Positions 35,573 through 47,700 of a stretch of DNA of 64,000 nt are shown here, one piece after another. The notes below the pieces were generated by a model that made no database searches, was not told the DNA's origin, and worked only from the letters and a program-made list of their open reading frames with translations. How positions within the stretch are numbered: the stretch's first letter is position 1; the number at the start of each line of letters is the position of its first letter. The DNA lies in assembly GCF_000471905.2 (NCBI RefSeq), contig NW_006499912.1, positions 3,952,760 through 4,016,759 on the forward strand, read 5' to 3'. A program made the position numbers and the translations under genes. This stretch comes from Amborella trichopoda. Lineage: Eukaryota; Streptophyta; Magnoliopsida; Amborellales; Amborellaceae.

Positions 35573-35592
35573 NNNNNNNNNNNNNNNNNNNN
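35573..35592. other. Assembly gap (20 N)
   Basis: Twenty N bases directly at the end of an inverted repeat, where assembly failure is expected. The true length is unknown. Confidence 1.
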
Positions 35593-36391
35593 AATTTTCA
35601 TAAAAGTATAATGGCATTTTGGAAGTTAGTGTCCTAAAACTTTATTTGTAAAGTACCCTTTTAGTTAAAGTTTCAATTTTATGCTTTATGGAGATGACAA
35701 AAATACCCTTCGTCTTGTAGTAATATTTTACAAAATTGCCCCACAAAAGTAAGCTTTTTTAAAGAATAGACTACAAAATTAATAAATCCACCTTTCACAA
35801 CTCTCTCTATCTTGAACCTTTGTAATTTGAAAGGTAGTGAAGTTTAGAATATATATATATATATATATAACCTCTAGAAAATTTGTTGTATGATTGTAGT
35901 TTGTTGCCCGGTTACTCGATCGTGTTTGTTCTGGTCTGTGAGTTGCTAAATCTGTCTCGAATATCCAACGAGTTCTGTTGGCTTTTCCAAGTGCCATTCT
36001 GTACTCTCAGCTGTCTCTACTGCTTTGTCTAGGAATTTTTTTTTCTCTTTGATTGATCCAGCCTACTTTGATATAGTCCTCAGTTCCTAAGGCCATATGT
36101 TCCTAAGGCTTATTGATCCGTCATTGTTTTTTGTGTTTGTTGATCAAGTAATCTGAGAATGGCAACTAGTCATGCTATGCAACTAAAGATTCAATTGCTT
36201 ATTTCGGCAATTAGTGTTCAAACTCCAATTGCTCTCTCTCATAGTATCTTCAGTTTAAGGGTGGTACCATATCTTGTATTTTATGGTAATTCTATTATTT
36301 TCATTTGTAATTTGTTTATAAAAGATAAATTTGTATATTCATATTTTTAATGGATACTGAGTCTTTTTAGAGAAACTCGAGATTCTTCACA

Positions 36392-37199
36392 CAAGATTAA
36401 ATATAGAAAACAAATAAAACTGGATCAAGTGAATGACAAAACATGTGCTTTTGTAAGTTTGCAAGTTTCACGATGTTTAATATTAGTAAGATCCTTATTT
36501 ACAACAACACCAAGAACAACACAAGAAAATAAAAAATGTAACCGAGAAGGACTATGCATTGATACCATAAAGTCGTGGCATCAATGGACACAACGCAAAC
36601 AGAAGGACTAGGCATACAATATAGATCTCCGACTTTATGCCTAGTCCAAATCAGCTTCCCTAAATGCGGATGTTGTGTTTACCAATCATAAGAAAAAAAG
36701 ACAAGATTATAATTTGAGTGAGCAATCTGACCAAAAGATGAAGATTAATAGTAAGAGAGGTGACATGATATATACATTAGAAAACTTTAATTTACTAGAA
36801 AGCTCATAGGTAAAAAAATAAAACCAAATTTTGAAACTTTCATACTGGCTTCTCATTAGTTGTCATATGATGAGAAACTCTTGAATTGATCAATCAAGGG
36901 GTGGAAACATAATTAGTTGAAAAGGATGCGGTGGGTTTAGAGATCAATCAAGACCCTAAGAGCATATACTACAATTGCTCCAATTATAAGTGTCACTGCA
37001 GATAAGGCAATACTACTAAAAACTTCTGATTTTTCCATTGGAACATATAAGAGAGCTATCCATGATTCACCTTATGGGACTGGATCAGGCTTTGGTTGGA
37101 TAGGAAACGAATTAAAAAAATATCTGGGTTTTGGGGTTACAAACTTACAATGGTTTTCCTTTTGGTCGGTAATTAAAGAACAATCTTTCCCATTTTGAT
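36392..37199. other. Gene-free stretch between the LTR element and duplication copy A
   Basis: AT-rich unique sequence. Short direct motifs (GACTAGGCATA/ATGCCTAGTCC near 36606-36645) form a small inverted repeat. No gene is recognised. Confidence 0.5.
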
Positions 37200-37382
37200 T
37201 TGTAATTAAATACTCTCTCTCTCTCCCTCAATATTTTGTCTTTGTAATTAGACTTTTTTTTTTTGGAAAATGTCAACTAAAAAAAAAAAACATTCGGAAC
37301 TCATACCCGAGTTCTTACTTCATTGGCTTATTTATTTTCAATTTTGGATCAATTTCTTAATAGTCAATCAGATTACAGAAAA

Positions 37383-37625
37383 ATATATAAAGAGTCCATT
37401 TACTTTTAATACATAGAGATCACAATCCCTCTAATCCTTCATATTTTAATTTTAGTAATTGTAATTATGTCATTGTCTAAACTCAAAGTTAAAAAAGAAC
37501 AAAAAATTTCTGGAATTTGTGACACACTTCGAGCCATTCAATTTGACATCTAATGGATATGATTGATTATCACCTCCTTATAACAAAAATAAATAGTCTC
37601 AAAATATACAAAATCCCATATAAAA
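37383..37625. mobile_element. MITE, family M2, present only in copy A
   Basis: AGAGTCCATTTACTTTTAATAC and the inverted right end (TTTGAGACTATTTATTTTTG) match other M2 copies. Copy B (near 54335-54345) joins the flanking sequences without it. Confidence 0.65.
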
Positions 37626-37671
37626 GAGAAACTATCCACATAAATAAATAATATAAATTGCTTTTTTTTTT

Positions 37672-37796
37672 CTTACAATGAAGGTAATTTCAACAGCTGA
37701 CAACTTATCAAGGATCTCATCGAAAATGTCAAGCTCAACCCCATCTCCATGGCCTGATGACTCTTTGCTTCCATATATTGATTTGTCCAACAGCTC
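37672..37796 (-). CDS. Possible second coding exon of small gene A
   Basis: On the minus strand, after an acceptor-like TCTAGTAAG|AG, one frame reads KSIYGSKESSGHGDGVELDI then FDEILDKLSAVEITFI without a stop. The same frame is open in copy B (54455-54552; KSINSSKEFSGHGDGVEL), where it ends in TAA. The amphipathic, non-repetitive composition suggests real protein, but a good donor in exon 1 could not be found in copy A. It could equally be conserved 3' UTR. Confidence 0.3.
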
Positions 37797-37824
37797 TTAC
37801 TAGAATGTTTATTTCCAAACAACA

Positions 37825-37864
<40 letters not shown>

Positions 37865-38108
37865 TACGTAGAGAGAGAAATAAAATAACTAGTGTCGTTT
37901 GGTAGCTCTCCCAAGATTATATATATCTCCTTGAGAGATGAAGTTTGCCCACTAGGAGGAAATGGATCTCTCTACCCTCTCTCTCTCTCTCCTGGGAAGC
38001 CATTGCAAAGGGAAGGCTAACTCTATGATTTCTAGAAAGAGAAAGTTGTCCACTATACACACATTTCTCTCTCTTCATGCTGAAAACCTCATGTAGAGAA
38101 ATATCATC

Positions 38109-38294
38109 TCAGTCTTCTCTTCCTAGAGAGAGAAAATCAGCCACCATTCTGGCATAAACGGCCACCGCATGCGCCCACTTCTTGATATCCTCCTTCAATC
38201 TCTCTGCATCTGAATTCTCCAAACCTCCCTTCTCGATCCGTATCCCCAGCCCGGAGCGGCATCGTTCGAATTCCGGCATATTCGTGCACGGCAT
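38109..38294 (-). CDS. Small plant protein, paralogue A (start codon altered)
   Basis: It encodes the conserved core seen in copy B: ERLKEDIKKWAHAVAVYARM and GLGIRIEKGGLENSDAERLK. The family is not recognised and no function can be given. From the first ATG (38292-38294) the protein is 61 aa. The codon matching the ATG of copy B is CTG here (38337-38339), and the frame is open from it (76 aa), so either a shorter protein, a CTG start, or a young pseudogene is possible. The acidic N-terminal run of copy B is shortened. A TATA-like CATATATAGAG lies upstream at about 38416-38426. The stop TGA differs in position relative to splice-like sequence in copy B. Confidence 0.5.
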   Translation of the reverse strand: MPCTNMPEFERCRSGLGIRIEKGGLENSDAERLKEDIKKWAHAVAVYARMVADFLSLGRED

Positions 38295-38413
38295 GATCAC
38301 CCTTCTTGCAGACACAACTTCCTCTTCTACGTCCTCCAGGTTTATGCTTTTGTTGTGCTTTCTCTCTCTTCTTTTTTTAGGGTAGAATGCTCTCTCTGCT
38401 CATCTCCATTTCT

Positions 38414-38426
38414 CTCTATATATGTG
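38414..38426 (-). promoter_or_regulatory. TATA-like box of small gene A
   Basis: Minus strand CACATATATAGAGAG, at the same place relative to the coding region as TGTATATACAGAG in copy B. A GA-rich leader follows in both copies. Confidence 0.35.
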
Positions 38427-38453
38427 TGAACCTAAGCGTGTCCATGATACTGA

Positions 38454-38982
38454 CAGGTGTTTGCAAACTCGGCCGGTCCAACTCGGAATTCGCCGGTCAT
38501 GTCCGAACTAAGTTTGAGCCGATTTGGGTTTGGCTGGTTTTGATAGTCGAATAGGGTATTTTTTCAAAAAAATTCAAAAAACATATATAAAATCCCAAAA
38601 AATAAGTGATTTGCTTGTAATGTGTACTTGAATTTTTTTTTTCTCATTTTGGAAAAGATTGGAATAAATATTTATTTTTATATTGTTTTAAAAAAGTTTA
38701 AAAATACCCTTCGGCACACAAATCGATTTTTTAAAATCTATTTTTTTCACTATTGTTCAATTCTATTATTTTCACTATTGTTTTACGCTTTTTGCATGTG
38801 CTTTGTTTGACCATACCTTAAATATACTTCTCATAATTTTTTAACTATTTTTATTTTTTTTTATAACATTTTTTGAACCGACTAAGACATCCTTAGTTAG
38901 GTGAGTTAAACCGGCCGGATTACCATGTAATCGGAGTTGAACCGAGGCCAGTTTTCGAGGCCGATTCATTTTTAGAACACTG
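38454..38982. mobile_element. hAT-type non-autonomous element, copy A only
   Basis: It begins CAGGTGTTTGCAAACTCGG and ends CATTTTTAGAACACTG (inverted CAGTGTTC-type ends). Both ends are rich in AACCGG/CCGGCC. The flanks GATACTGA and ACCTTGAC are a poor match. Copy B at about 55222-55245 has the uninterrupted site (TCCATGACCGTAACCATGATC), supporting a later insertion in A. Confidence 0.65.
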
Positions 38983-39302
38983 ACCTTGACCATGATGAGG
39001 CGTGTACCAAGTTACTTGTTCGGGCGAGTACCAAGCTACTTGTTGAGGGTGCCCCTCTTGCTTCACCAAAATGGCTGAGACCTACCATTCTTATCCAAAT
39101 ACTGATTATTCAGGCTTGTACCAAGCTACTTTTTGAGGGTGCCTCTTTGTCTTACCAAAATGGTTAAGACCTACCATTCTTTTCCAAAATAGTGAATGCA
39201 ACGTGCCTCTGTTCAACAATAACATTTTTGACATTGACCCTGGTTTATGAAAGAAAAAAAAAAAAAAAAAACTTACCATGCATCATATGCAAAATTCTAG
39301 GC

Positions 39303-40400
39303 CTGTTAGTATGGTTTGAAATTTTGGCTATCTGGTGGTTGAAAATTTGGCAATCTGGATCAAATAATCTGGTGGATCAAATTTGCCTGATCTGGATAAA
39401 AAATCGTCAGACCAAAAAAACCGTGCACACAACGCATCTGCTGCTGCTGCTGCTGTGTGGATGCCTTTCTATAAAGACTTAGGCAATTCTAAATCCCTGA
39501 TGTGGGATATTTTTTCCTTTTTTGCTTACCATGAAAATTCAACCATGTGTTCCATTTCCTTGATCTAGTTGTGCAGATATACAAATGCAGCGTAAGAGTA
39601 GAGAAGGAGCGGTCAAATGGCATGTTGGTTAGTTTTTGTTGGTAACTTTCAAAAGGTTTGGAGATTGAACCCCATGTTCATTTTTTAAGAAAAGAGCCTG
39701 GTTAGTGGTTGACAATTTATAAGAAAAGAGCCTGGGCTTGGTTAGTGCTTGACAATTTACAACGCTATCTCCTAGGCTCAATTCCTACTAAGGATAGGGG
39801 TTCTCTCATTACTGACTCATAAAAAAGAAACACATAGGATAGGGGCTCTCTCAATTTATAAGAAAGGTGCCTGGGCTTAATTGGTTAGTGCTTTATAATT
39901 TATAACGCTGTCCTAGGCTCAATTCTTACTAAGGATAGGGGCTCTCTCCTGATTGACTCACCAAAAAAAAAACACATAGGATAGGGCCTCTCTCCCGACT
40001 GACTCACCCAAAAAAAAAACACAAGAGTAGAGCTTGCAGGAGTACCTTTCCCTTTTCGCCTGGGGTTTCCTTTTCCTCTTCGCCTGGGCTTAATTGGTTA
40101 GTGCTGGACAATTTATAATACTATGTCCTAAGCTCAATTCTTCCTAAGGATAGGGGCCGGGGCCCTCTCCTGACTTACTTACCTACAAAAAAAACACAAG
40201 AGTAGAGCTTGCAGGAGTACCTTTTCGCTAAACTGCTTGTTGTGCATGTATATAGTCAAATCATAAATACGTGCACTAACATCGACGTCTGTCTCCCCCA
40301 ACTTTGGCGTCTCTCTACTAACAAGCACTTTGGTAAAAAGGTATATAATACACTACTTTTAATTTATTTTAGAAACTAAAAGAACACTATTTTTAGATAT
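39303..40400. other. Sequence specific to copy A, with tandem blocks
   Basis: It has no counterpart in copy B, where about 55440 joins 55465. It holds the tandem array at 39690-40220 and low-complexity AT-rich sequence. A short CTG/GCT run (CTGCTGCTGCTGCTG) is at about 39439. Confidence 0.5.
39690..40220. repeat. Degenerate tandem repeats, units about 120-170 bp
   Basis: The phrases GCCTGGGCTTAATTGGTTAG, CCTAGGCTCAATTC, ACTAAGGATAGGGGCTCTCT and GACTCACC recur in order three to four times. AGAGTAGAGCTTGCAGGAGT occurs twice (about 40025 and 40201). Confidence 0.8.
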
Positions 40401-40789
40401 GCGAAAAGTTTATATAGCGTCGAGGCTCTAAACAATCAAATAAGAGCCTCCCTCAAAAGTTTCACTAGAAGAGTTTGTTTTTTATGCCCAAATATCCTCA
40501 AATTGATCATCTCAACAAGATGCATGAACATGAGGAAAAAATGGATTTCAAATTTTGGAAGTAGTGTATTTCTTAATGCATTTTTGGACCTTCAATTTTC
40601 AAGATTTTCAAGTTTTTATAGATTTGTCGATCTATACTATTTTTGAAGTTTTAAACTTTGTAAATAAAAATAAAATATATTTTAAGGCTATCACAAAGAT
40701 TTCAGGATTGAAACCACATTTCTCAACACTATTTGAAGGTAGGCTCTAATTTGATTCTTTAGAGCCTAGGCTCTATACAATCTGCACCC
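40401..40789 (-). mobile_element. MITE, Mutator-like family M1, complete with 9-bp duplication
   Basis: Flanked by identical TTTAGATAT at 40392-40400 and 40790-40798. The left end GCGAAAAGTTTATATAGCG and inverted right end GGGTGCAGATTGTATAGAG continue into GGCTCTAAACAATCAAAT on both sides (inverted repeats about 48 bp). Length 389 bp, no ORF of note. The 9-bp duplication points to Mutator-like transposition. Confidence 0.85.
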
Positions 40790-41099
40790 TTTAGATATTT
40801 ATCGTTATTTTTTGAAAAACATTTGGGACAAAAGTTGTCGATTCGGTTGATCAACCGATATGACATGTTTTTGGGTTGGACGATCCGGATCACCGATCCA
40901 CTTTTTAAAAACCTTGGTTTGTATGGTTGTCCTGGGGAGTACTAGTGGGAGTATAATCCGAATTAGTACCATTTTAAACTGAAGTACAAGATGTCAATCG
41001 TAACAGTTAAAGTACGACATTTAAACCTTGGTAAAAGATGTATTTTTTTTTTTTTTGAATAACGGTAAAAGATGTAGTTCTAGTATCAGAAATACTTAG

Positions 41100-41393
41100 A
41101 TACTCAAAAGTTTATTTGTACCTATAGTTATAAAAATTAAAACTTCCAAAAGTAGGGTACTCTAGCATATTTGTGAATACTTTAAAATCTTGATAATGAA
41201 CCGTCTATACAGTGTACTTCAATATGCACTATTTTTAAAACTTAAAAGCCTTTTTTGTTCTACCTTCAAGCATCTCAAAGTCGAGAATCTGTTAGGGGGC
41301 TTTCTAGTGCCTACAAAAATAATTTTTTCAGTGGGTTTTCAAGATAGATCTCACTTTCATAGTATAAACTCTACGCCTTATATAAACTTTTTC
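41100..41393 (+). mobile_element. MITE family M1, older copy shared with copy B
   Basis: It ends CGCCTTATATAAACTTTTTC and contains the CATCTCAAAGTCGAGA block and an AATGAACCGTCTATACAGTG core. A matching element sits at 55540-55775 in copy B, so it was present before the duplication. Confidence 0.55.
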
Positions 41394-42849
41394 TTTCTAT
41401 CATATGAAAAAATTTATTGGATTCCTTCTTTTAGGCCCTTTTATGGCGTTTTTTATATGAAACCGGTTCAGAATGGGATGGAGACAAACAACATTATGGT
41501 AATGTTCCGACACTAGCTGGGATGAAGAAGCAGTAGATTTACATTTGGTGTGCCATACGGACAGGATGTTAAAATGTGCAAGAGGATCAAAAAAAGAAAG
41601 TGACAATAAAAAAGAAACACAACTTTGTTTGATCAAGCCTTCGGCCTAACGATGCCCATTTTCCTAATGAGAGAGATTGTGGCTTCAAACTTGTTTGTTG
41701 CACACATATATTCCTAAGGGGCCTTTTGGATACCTGAAAATATAATGTTTGTGAAATATATTACTGGCGTAATACATTACCTGTAGATGGATTGTTATTA
41801 TTTGGATAATATTTAGTTGCAACGTGAGAAATATATTGTTATTGTTTGGCTATGTTTGGAAGAAATATAGGAAATGCATTACCAACATTTTACCAGCACG
41901 TACCTATAAAGATTATTTATTTATTTTTTGTTCCAAAATTTCACCAAAATGCAGAATTATCATTTTTTCCTTTTTTGTTACAAAATTCCACTAAAATATG
42001 GAATTAAAATCATCATCATACCATTTTAAAAATATTTTTAACCATAACATCATCACCATTCCAAAACAATTTTTTAATAATAACTTGTACCATTTTACAG
42101 TCATCATGACACCATTTCCTACTTATTTTATATGCCTTTGGTACTTACATGGAATTACATGTCTTCTGACATGACATTGGTTTCAACATGATGTCTCATT
42201 GGAACAAAATGATTGGAATAACATGATTTTATTATGATAAACCTAATTTTTAATTATTTTTTATAGAAATCTTTCAAATGTCTCTCTATATAATTTCAAA
42301 TAAACAATAAATTTATGATACTAAATTCAAAATCTCTATGGTACGAGTTAAAAAAGAGGAAGAAGTTTGATTAGTATACTAGAAGGTTTTATAATTGCAG
42401 TATAAAATTTTGAGGTATTAGAGGAGACTAAAGAGGTATGTTATTTCAATTAAGATTTTAGTAATCTATTGTGAAGATTATGTTGTGTGAAATTTTTTAT
42501 TATGATTGTGTTGTGTAATTTATCATTGATTATTGATTTTTATTTTTATATGACAGCTAATAACTTCAGATGAGGGGATGAGCTTAAAAAGGGAGGGATT
42601 AGTTATGCTAATTATTATGAAGAGAGAGGGCTTACATGAGAAGATTTTTGTTTTTTTTAAGTATAACCTGGTTAGGACCTATGCGAGAGAAAGAAAATGG
42701 AGCATTGTGGGTGATTGAATGAAAAATAGAGAGAATTGAGAAGTGATGGAGTCCAGTATTCCAAAGGTAAGTATCAATAGTTCTGAAATGTCTGGTAATC
42801 GAGCTCGTCGGATCGTGGTAAGTTCCTTTGTCCTCCTCTTGAGGATTCT

Positions 42850-44384
42850 TTTAGATTGAATGATTGGGCTAAACGAGGATGGAATCTCTCATATCTGCCC
42901 GAGGTTTTCTTTTTAGGTAGTAGGAGGGTGGCTTTTGTTTTACGTTCTGATCGTGATGTGGTGAGGGCATGGAAGGAGAGGGTTTATAGAGTTCGTGGAT
43001 CTCTGATGACTTTGATGGTTTGGAGTCCTGCGATGCATCTGTCCTTTGTGAAAAAGGAACTGTTATGGGTTCGTTTTTGGGGTATGCCCCTTCACGTGTG
43101 TGATGTATCAGTGCTTAAAGATATTGCTAATGTGTTTGGAGAATTTTGTGCTGTTGATCGTAACATTCTAGAGGGCCCTTATGCCTCGTTTGCTAGAGTA
43201 CAAATTCTTCATTTTGTTGGGATTCCTTGTCGAGACAAGTTAGACTATATGTGGGCCAGGATTGGTTTTTGATTGATGTGGTTGTGGAATGTTCAGATAC
43301 GAAGGTGAACAATAGCTTTGAGTTGACTATTGGTTCTGAAATGATTAAAAGTTCTAAAAATCCAAAAGATAATGGGGTACCAATAGGTAATGTGAGGTCT
43401 ATGGGAGCAGGGGAGGTATGAACGGAGGTGCGTCGAAGAAAGGCTCTGGCGAGGTTTCTTCGGAATCAGCTGAACAGGGGTTTTCCGGCCACGAAGGCAG
43501 GGTTCATTCAACCGAAAAATTTTAAATTGGCCGGAAAATTTAATTATTATAATCGTCGTGATACTAGGAAACAGATTTCGATTACTAATCGTTTAAAAAT
43601 TACGAAAAGATGGGTCCCAATTAGGCATTTGCAAGGTTCTACAGTGGACTATGAGAAGTCAACAGCGGAGTTCGCGGAGAATAACCGTCATTTCGGTGGG
43701 AACATAGTGCTTCTTTCTATTTCCGCGTGTTCACCTGCCAAAGTTGGTGAAACCTTTTATGGAATAAGGTTGGCGCAAGTTGACAACGTGGCAGGGGACT
43801 TAGGCCATGTGGTTTTGGGGAAACTTGCTGTTGGGGAAAGGGAACCTCAAGGGTCAAAGAAGTTCCTCCCTGTTTTGGTCTAGCATGAGTCTTTGGTTCT
43901 TGCAGGGTCAAAGCTACTGGCAGTGTTATTGATTTGTGTGGTTTTGACGGCGGAAAGCTTGCGATTCTTTCCTTGCCGTAAAGGAGCAAAGAAATGAACC
44001 GCGATGGACGAAAGACCTCGCTTTGACCTTTTGGAGGTGAATAAGTTAGCTTTGGTAGTTATTTCTGATCTCAAAGATGAGCTCGACGAAGGTTCTCAGA
44101 ATCATCCTAACTTGATTTTAGGGGATGAATTGGAAGAAGGTTTGGAGGATCATAAGTCGGAGGTGGTGGATGTAGGAGTTGAGGAGTCTGTGGCAGCGGT
44201 GGAGGGTGAAGGAGTGGAGGACCCATTGTCGGCGTTGGTGTCTGTGGAGCCAGCAACAGCGATTGCCTTCCTCCCTCGTTCCCCGGCGATACCGATGGCG
44301 ACTGATGATGCGGAAAGTCTAGAGATCATGGCCATATTGGATGACATGGGAGTTGAGTTCAATGAGAATGCCCCATTACTGTAA
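42850..44384 (+). pseudogene. L1 ORF1 (gag-like, DUF4283 region), broken
   Basis: 42856-43272 reads GWNLSYLPEVFFLGSRRVAF, WVRFWGMPLHVCDVSVLKDI and DRNILEGPYASFARVQI, the typical plant L1 ORF1 domain. A frameshift follows near 43240 (the next frame carries the family's IGSEMIKSS region). Later segments (43428-43883, 44004-44384) are the variable, acidic linker that precedes the ORF2 endonuclease. RNA-binding role known for the family; not functional here. Confidence 0.75.
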
Positions 44385-44796
44385 TTGTGTAGGCCGTAAA
44401 AGATAAGAAGAATGCTGGGAAGGAAGGACGCGATGTGGCTGTTGAAGTGGAGAGGACGAAGCCGATTGATTTGTCCGAGGTTCATGATGGCGTTCCAAGT
44501 TCAGAGGTTGTGCTGTCTCAGGGCCATTGCAGTGGAAAATCCCTCACGAGCAAAGGAAAGAAGCAAACCTCTGTCAAAGGAAAAGGGAAGTGGTCTACTG
44601 AACCGTCTAGGTTCTCTAGCAGGCTAAGATCGAGGGGTCTCAATTTGATAATTAAGGACCCGGAGCTGAACGTGGACTTCCCATTTGCAGTTAATTCAAA
44701 GTCCAGCTCTGGAGAGGATAATGATGATAGTAGCTCTGAGGCTGAGACGGTGGGGCCTGATACTAAATGTCCAGGTTCTTCTTCATACTTTCCTTA

Positions 44797-47700
44797 ATGT
44801 CTATCTTTTCTTGAAATGTTAGAGGGTTAGCGGATGCTAGTAAGAAAAGGGACGTGTTTTTTTTTGTTAAGAAATTTAAACCAAATGTTCCAATTATGCA
44901 AGAAACCAAACTTCTCAGTCCTAATCTTATTGGGGCTCGAGGCGTTTGGGGTTTTGGAGCAGTTGGTTTTCATGGGATTGATTCTAATGGGGCTTTTGGG
45001 GGTTTTTAAGTTTTATGGAATCTTCAAACTTTGCATTGTTTTGAGGTATTAAAAGGGGAGAGATGGATAACTACTCTGTTTAAAGGTCCTAAACCAAACT
45101 GTGTATGGGGTTTAGTGAATGTTTACAACCCAAATGAGGTTGCTCTAAAATCTGGTTTTCTTGATGATTTGCTGGTTCTTTTGTCTGGTTTGAATATGTC
45201 ATTTTGTGTGGGTGGGGATTTTAATTTAATCTGTTGGCCTGAGGAGTCTTCCTCAGGGGGTAAGATTAATGCTCCAATGAGGTTGTTTAATTGTTTTATT
45301 CAAAGTCTTTGTCTGGTGGACTTGCCATTATTAGGAGCATCATTTACTTGGACGAATAATTGCCTAGGGAACCTTGTTATGACCAAGATTGACAGATTCT
45401 TGGTATCTAGTGAGTTTCTCGAGTTTTTCCCCTTGACTATGGTCAAAGTGGTGCCTAGGCTGTTCTCGAACCACAGTCCTTTTTTATTGCGCTCTAGGCC
45501 TGATCTTAGAGGACCTAAGCCTTTTAGATTGGAGTTAGGTTGGTTATTGGAGGAGGGTGTTGTGAATCTTATTAGAAGGACTTGGGAAAATGCAATAACT
45601 TTAGGTTCCCTTGATTTTCAGATGCAAAAAAATTGATTTTTGTGAAACATAAGTTGATTGCGTGGAAGAGAGATAATAAGTATCAGTTAAGGGCAAAGAT
45701 TGACCAACTTTTGGATGATATTCAAGTGATTGATCAAAGTATTCAAAATGGAGGTGTTCTATCTAATTCTTTGGGTAGGGAGCGAGTGGAAAAAATTAAC
45801 TTACTCAGTGAGTTACGTATCTCTGAGGAAATTTATTGGAGGCAGAGGTCTCGGGTTAAGAGCCTGAAGTAGGGTGATTTGAACACTAAGTTCTTTCATG
45901 CTATAACTAGTTCGAGTAGAAGACAGACTGATATCTCAAGGATTCATATTGAAGGGGTAGTTCAAGATGATTTGAATGCGCGTAATTTAGCTATTGTTGA
46001 ACACTTTCGAAAGGCCTTTTCGTCTGGTGTCTTTGCTACTTCTCGCTTGGATCGTATTTCTTTTAAGACCTTATCAGAGGAGGATGTGGCTAATCTGGTA
46101 TTGGAGGTGTTAATGGAAGAGCTGAAAGCTGTTGTTTTCGCTTTGTCGGGGGTTAAGGTTCCAGGACCTGACAATTTTCCGATTTGCTTCTTTCAGAGGT
46201 TTTGGTCTATGCTCTCTGGTGAGCTTCTTGGCATGGTCCATGGTTTCTTGATAGGGGTGAGCTGTTTAGAGGAGGTAAATTCCATTTTCATTGCCCTAAT
46301 CCCAAAAAAAATCAAGGATTAAGGAATTGTTTGATATTAGACCTATCCCGTTGTTGACTAGTCTCTACAAAATTGTTGCAAAAATACTGGTTTTTATTTT
46401 TGTTGTTGAAACGAGTTTTGAGTGGTTTGATCTCTAGTCCTCAAACTGCTTTCATTAAAGATAGACTTATAATTGATAATGTTATAATTGCACAAGAATG
46501 TATTCACTCAAGGATGGAGACTAAGAAGCCTGGAGCTATTACCAAGTTAGATATGGAGAACGCTTATGATAGAGTAGAATAGAGTATTTTGCTAGAAATA
46601 ATGAGGTGTATGGGGTTTAGGGATAAATGGTATAAATGGATTTTTGGTTGTGTTTCGTCAGCCCACTTTTCAATTCTTATTGATGGTTGTCCTAAAGGAT
46701 TCTTCAAGTTTTCTAGAGGTCTTCGTCAAGGTGATCTTCTCTTACAGTTCTTTTTTACTATTTATGCGGAGTGCTTTAGTTTGATGATCTCAAATGTGGT
46801 CAATAAGAGTAGATTGGCAGGTTTCTCTGTGGGACATAATGGCCCCGTGATATCTTATTTACAGTATGCGGATGATGCTCTGATCTTTGTGGAGGGAAAA
46901 AGGATTATATTGAGTACTTAGGGAACTTCTTGAGATGTTGTGAAGTGGTATTAGGCCTGAAACTTAATATCTCCAAAACCTCTTTAGTATGGGCAAATTG
47001 CAATGGAGGTTTAGCTGAGGATTTGGCACAGATTCTGGGCTGTAAGGTGGAGCAGTTTTCGATCACTTACTTGGGTCTCCCAGTTTCTGACTCTAGATTG
47101 CCTTTCTCTATTTGGAATTGAGTCATACAACGTGCGGAAATTAAGTTGGACCTGTAGAAACCCAAGTACTTATCACTTGGTGGATGTGCAATACTGGTAA
47201 AGTTGTGTATAACTAATCTTCCTATCTATCAAATGTCTATGTTGAAGATGCCATCCAGAATTGTTAAGAGAATGGAGAAGATGATGTGTGATTTTGTTTG
47301 GGGTTCTTTCGAAGATAAGAAGAAATTCAATTTGTTAAGATGGGATAGAGTGTGCACTCCCAAAATTGAAGGTGGTATTGGTATTCGTACGTTGGCATTA
47401 ATGAATGAAGTTCTTTTGACTAAGTGGTGGTGGTGTACATTAATGTTCAAATATCAGCTATGGTGTAAGGTCCTCATTCCTAAATATGGTATTGACAGGT
47501 TTGGAGTGTGGATTGGTGGAGGCAGTTCGAGTGCATCAAGATCTGTGTTTTGGAAAGATATTTTTCTGTTCAAGGCTTATATTCATAGAGATATAAGATG
47601 GTATGTTGGGAATGGTGCCCGGATTCCCTTTTGGCTTCAAAAGTGGTTGGGTGATAGTTTGTTGAAAACCTCCTTCCTAGATCTTTTTGCCAAAGCATCC

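Larger units (their letters stand above)
33598..36391 (+). mobile_element. Small LTR-type retroelement (copia- or TRIM-like)
   Basis: Two related blocks start TGGTACCATATCTTGTATTT and end CTTCACA: 33598-33764 (167 bp) and 36262-36391 (130 bp, lacking about 45 bp). A primer-binding site of tRNA-Met type (TGGTTTCAGAGCC) follows the first directly at 33765. The second is preceded by a weak purine run (TTTAAGGG). The interior is only about 2.5 kb, has no recognisable gag or pol, and contains two foldback MITEs and an assembly gap. The 5-bp flanks do not match, so the ends or history are uncertain. Confidence 0.5.

Noticed and set aside
37673..37864. 63-codon ORF beginning in a GA repeat
   Set aside because: Its start is in a microsatellite and its frame is not conserved in copy B; the alternative frame is conserved.
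42250..42700. A target-site duplication for the nested L1
   Set aside because: T-rich strings near 42257 and 42650 resemble the sequence after the poly(A), but none is long or specific enough to be accepted.
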